Assembly: GCA_045802605.1 (NCBI GenBank)
Contig: JBJMQS010000066.1
Location: 242,052 to 306,051, forward strand
Reading direction: 5' to 3'
Length of the DNA: 64,000 nucleotides
Origin: JBJMQS01 sp045802605
GTDB lineage: Bacteria; Planctomycetota; Planctomycetia; Gemmatales; Gemmataceae
The notes below the pieces were generated by a model. The model saw only the letters and a list, made by a program, of their open reading frames with translations. It did no database searches and was not told the DNA's origin. Each line of letters opens with the position of its first letter. Position 1 is the first letter of the stretch. A program made the position numbers and the translations under genes. Positions 63,976 to 64,000 of the stretch are shown here, piece after piece.

Positions 63976-64000
63976 AAAGGAATAAGGAACGCGCGGAATA

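Overview
The window looks like chromosomal DNA from a member of the Planctomycetota. The evidence is: (i) three exported proteins share a short N-terminal LExR-x-(V/I)PA-type motif; (ii) there are two proteins with repeats of the form FFAYD..F.GGV.VA..D.NGDG.AD and a dockerin-like protein; (iii) there is a GAF/WD40/M50 set of HlyD-type proteins of the kind seen in this phylum; (iv) composite palindromic repeats lie between genes. GC is moderately high. The genus cannot be fixed from this sequence alone. No rRNA or tRNA gene, CRISPR array, transposase or prophage was recognised.

Layout. 1-12.6 kb is mostly housekeeping: an ispA fragment with xseB and xseA, alanine dehydrogenase, two exported PpiC-type foldases, queE followed by a GGQ-domain protein and a small tyrosine phosphatase, an RluA-family pseudouridine synthase, a class V aminotransferase and a fused ThiS-ThiG. 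12.6-17.7 kb holds a DUF2203 protein, a c-di-GMP-I riboswitch with its own terminator but no gene behind it, a LOG-family protein, a STAS protein, a HAD phosphatase, and an ECF sigma factor overlapping its zinc-finger anti-sigma factor. 17.7-24.2 kb is a three-gene operon: a GAF-HlyD protein, a lipoprotein HlyD protein carrying a WD40 propeller, and a PqqD-M50 metalloprotease-HlyD protein. I consider it the best candidate for a poorly described machine here.

25-36.3 kb holds an Aas-like acyltransferase/ligase, a SpoU-type RNA methyltransferase, an MFS transporter, and a tight gyrA-gyrB-hsp20-lon cluster. 36.5-43.5 kb holds a dockerin-like exoprotein, a TolC/PhnD-like pair, a three-domain protein (Clp_N-like, ThiD2, ThiE) and RecQ. 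43.6-50.8 kb holds an outer-membrane barrel, a secreted protein, a membrane protein with a winged-helix regulator, IspH fused to a ferritin-like di-iron domain, a RidA protein, a frameshifted conserved gene, a DUF6629 membrane protein and a glycine-rich RRM protein. Matching 15-bp palindromes lie in front of the membrane protein/regulator pair and in front of ispH.

51-62 kb is dominated by two large exported FG-GAP-like repeat proteins (742 aa and about 2450 aa) flanking an aquaglyceroporin-arsC arsenic operon. 62-64 kb holds a cupin, small uncharacterised genes and two repeat elements.

In overview, thiamine synthesis is represented by two fused proteins (ThiS-ThiG, and ThiD2-ThiE with an N-terminal helical domain). 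Isoprenoid synthesis is represented by ispA and the ispH fusion. The envelope side includes TolC, PhnD-like, barrel, PpiC and HlyD-type proteins.
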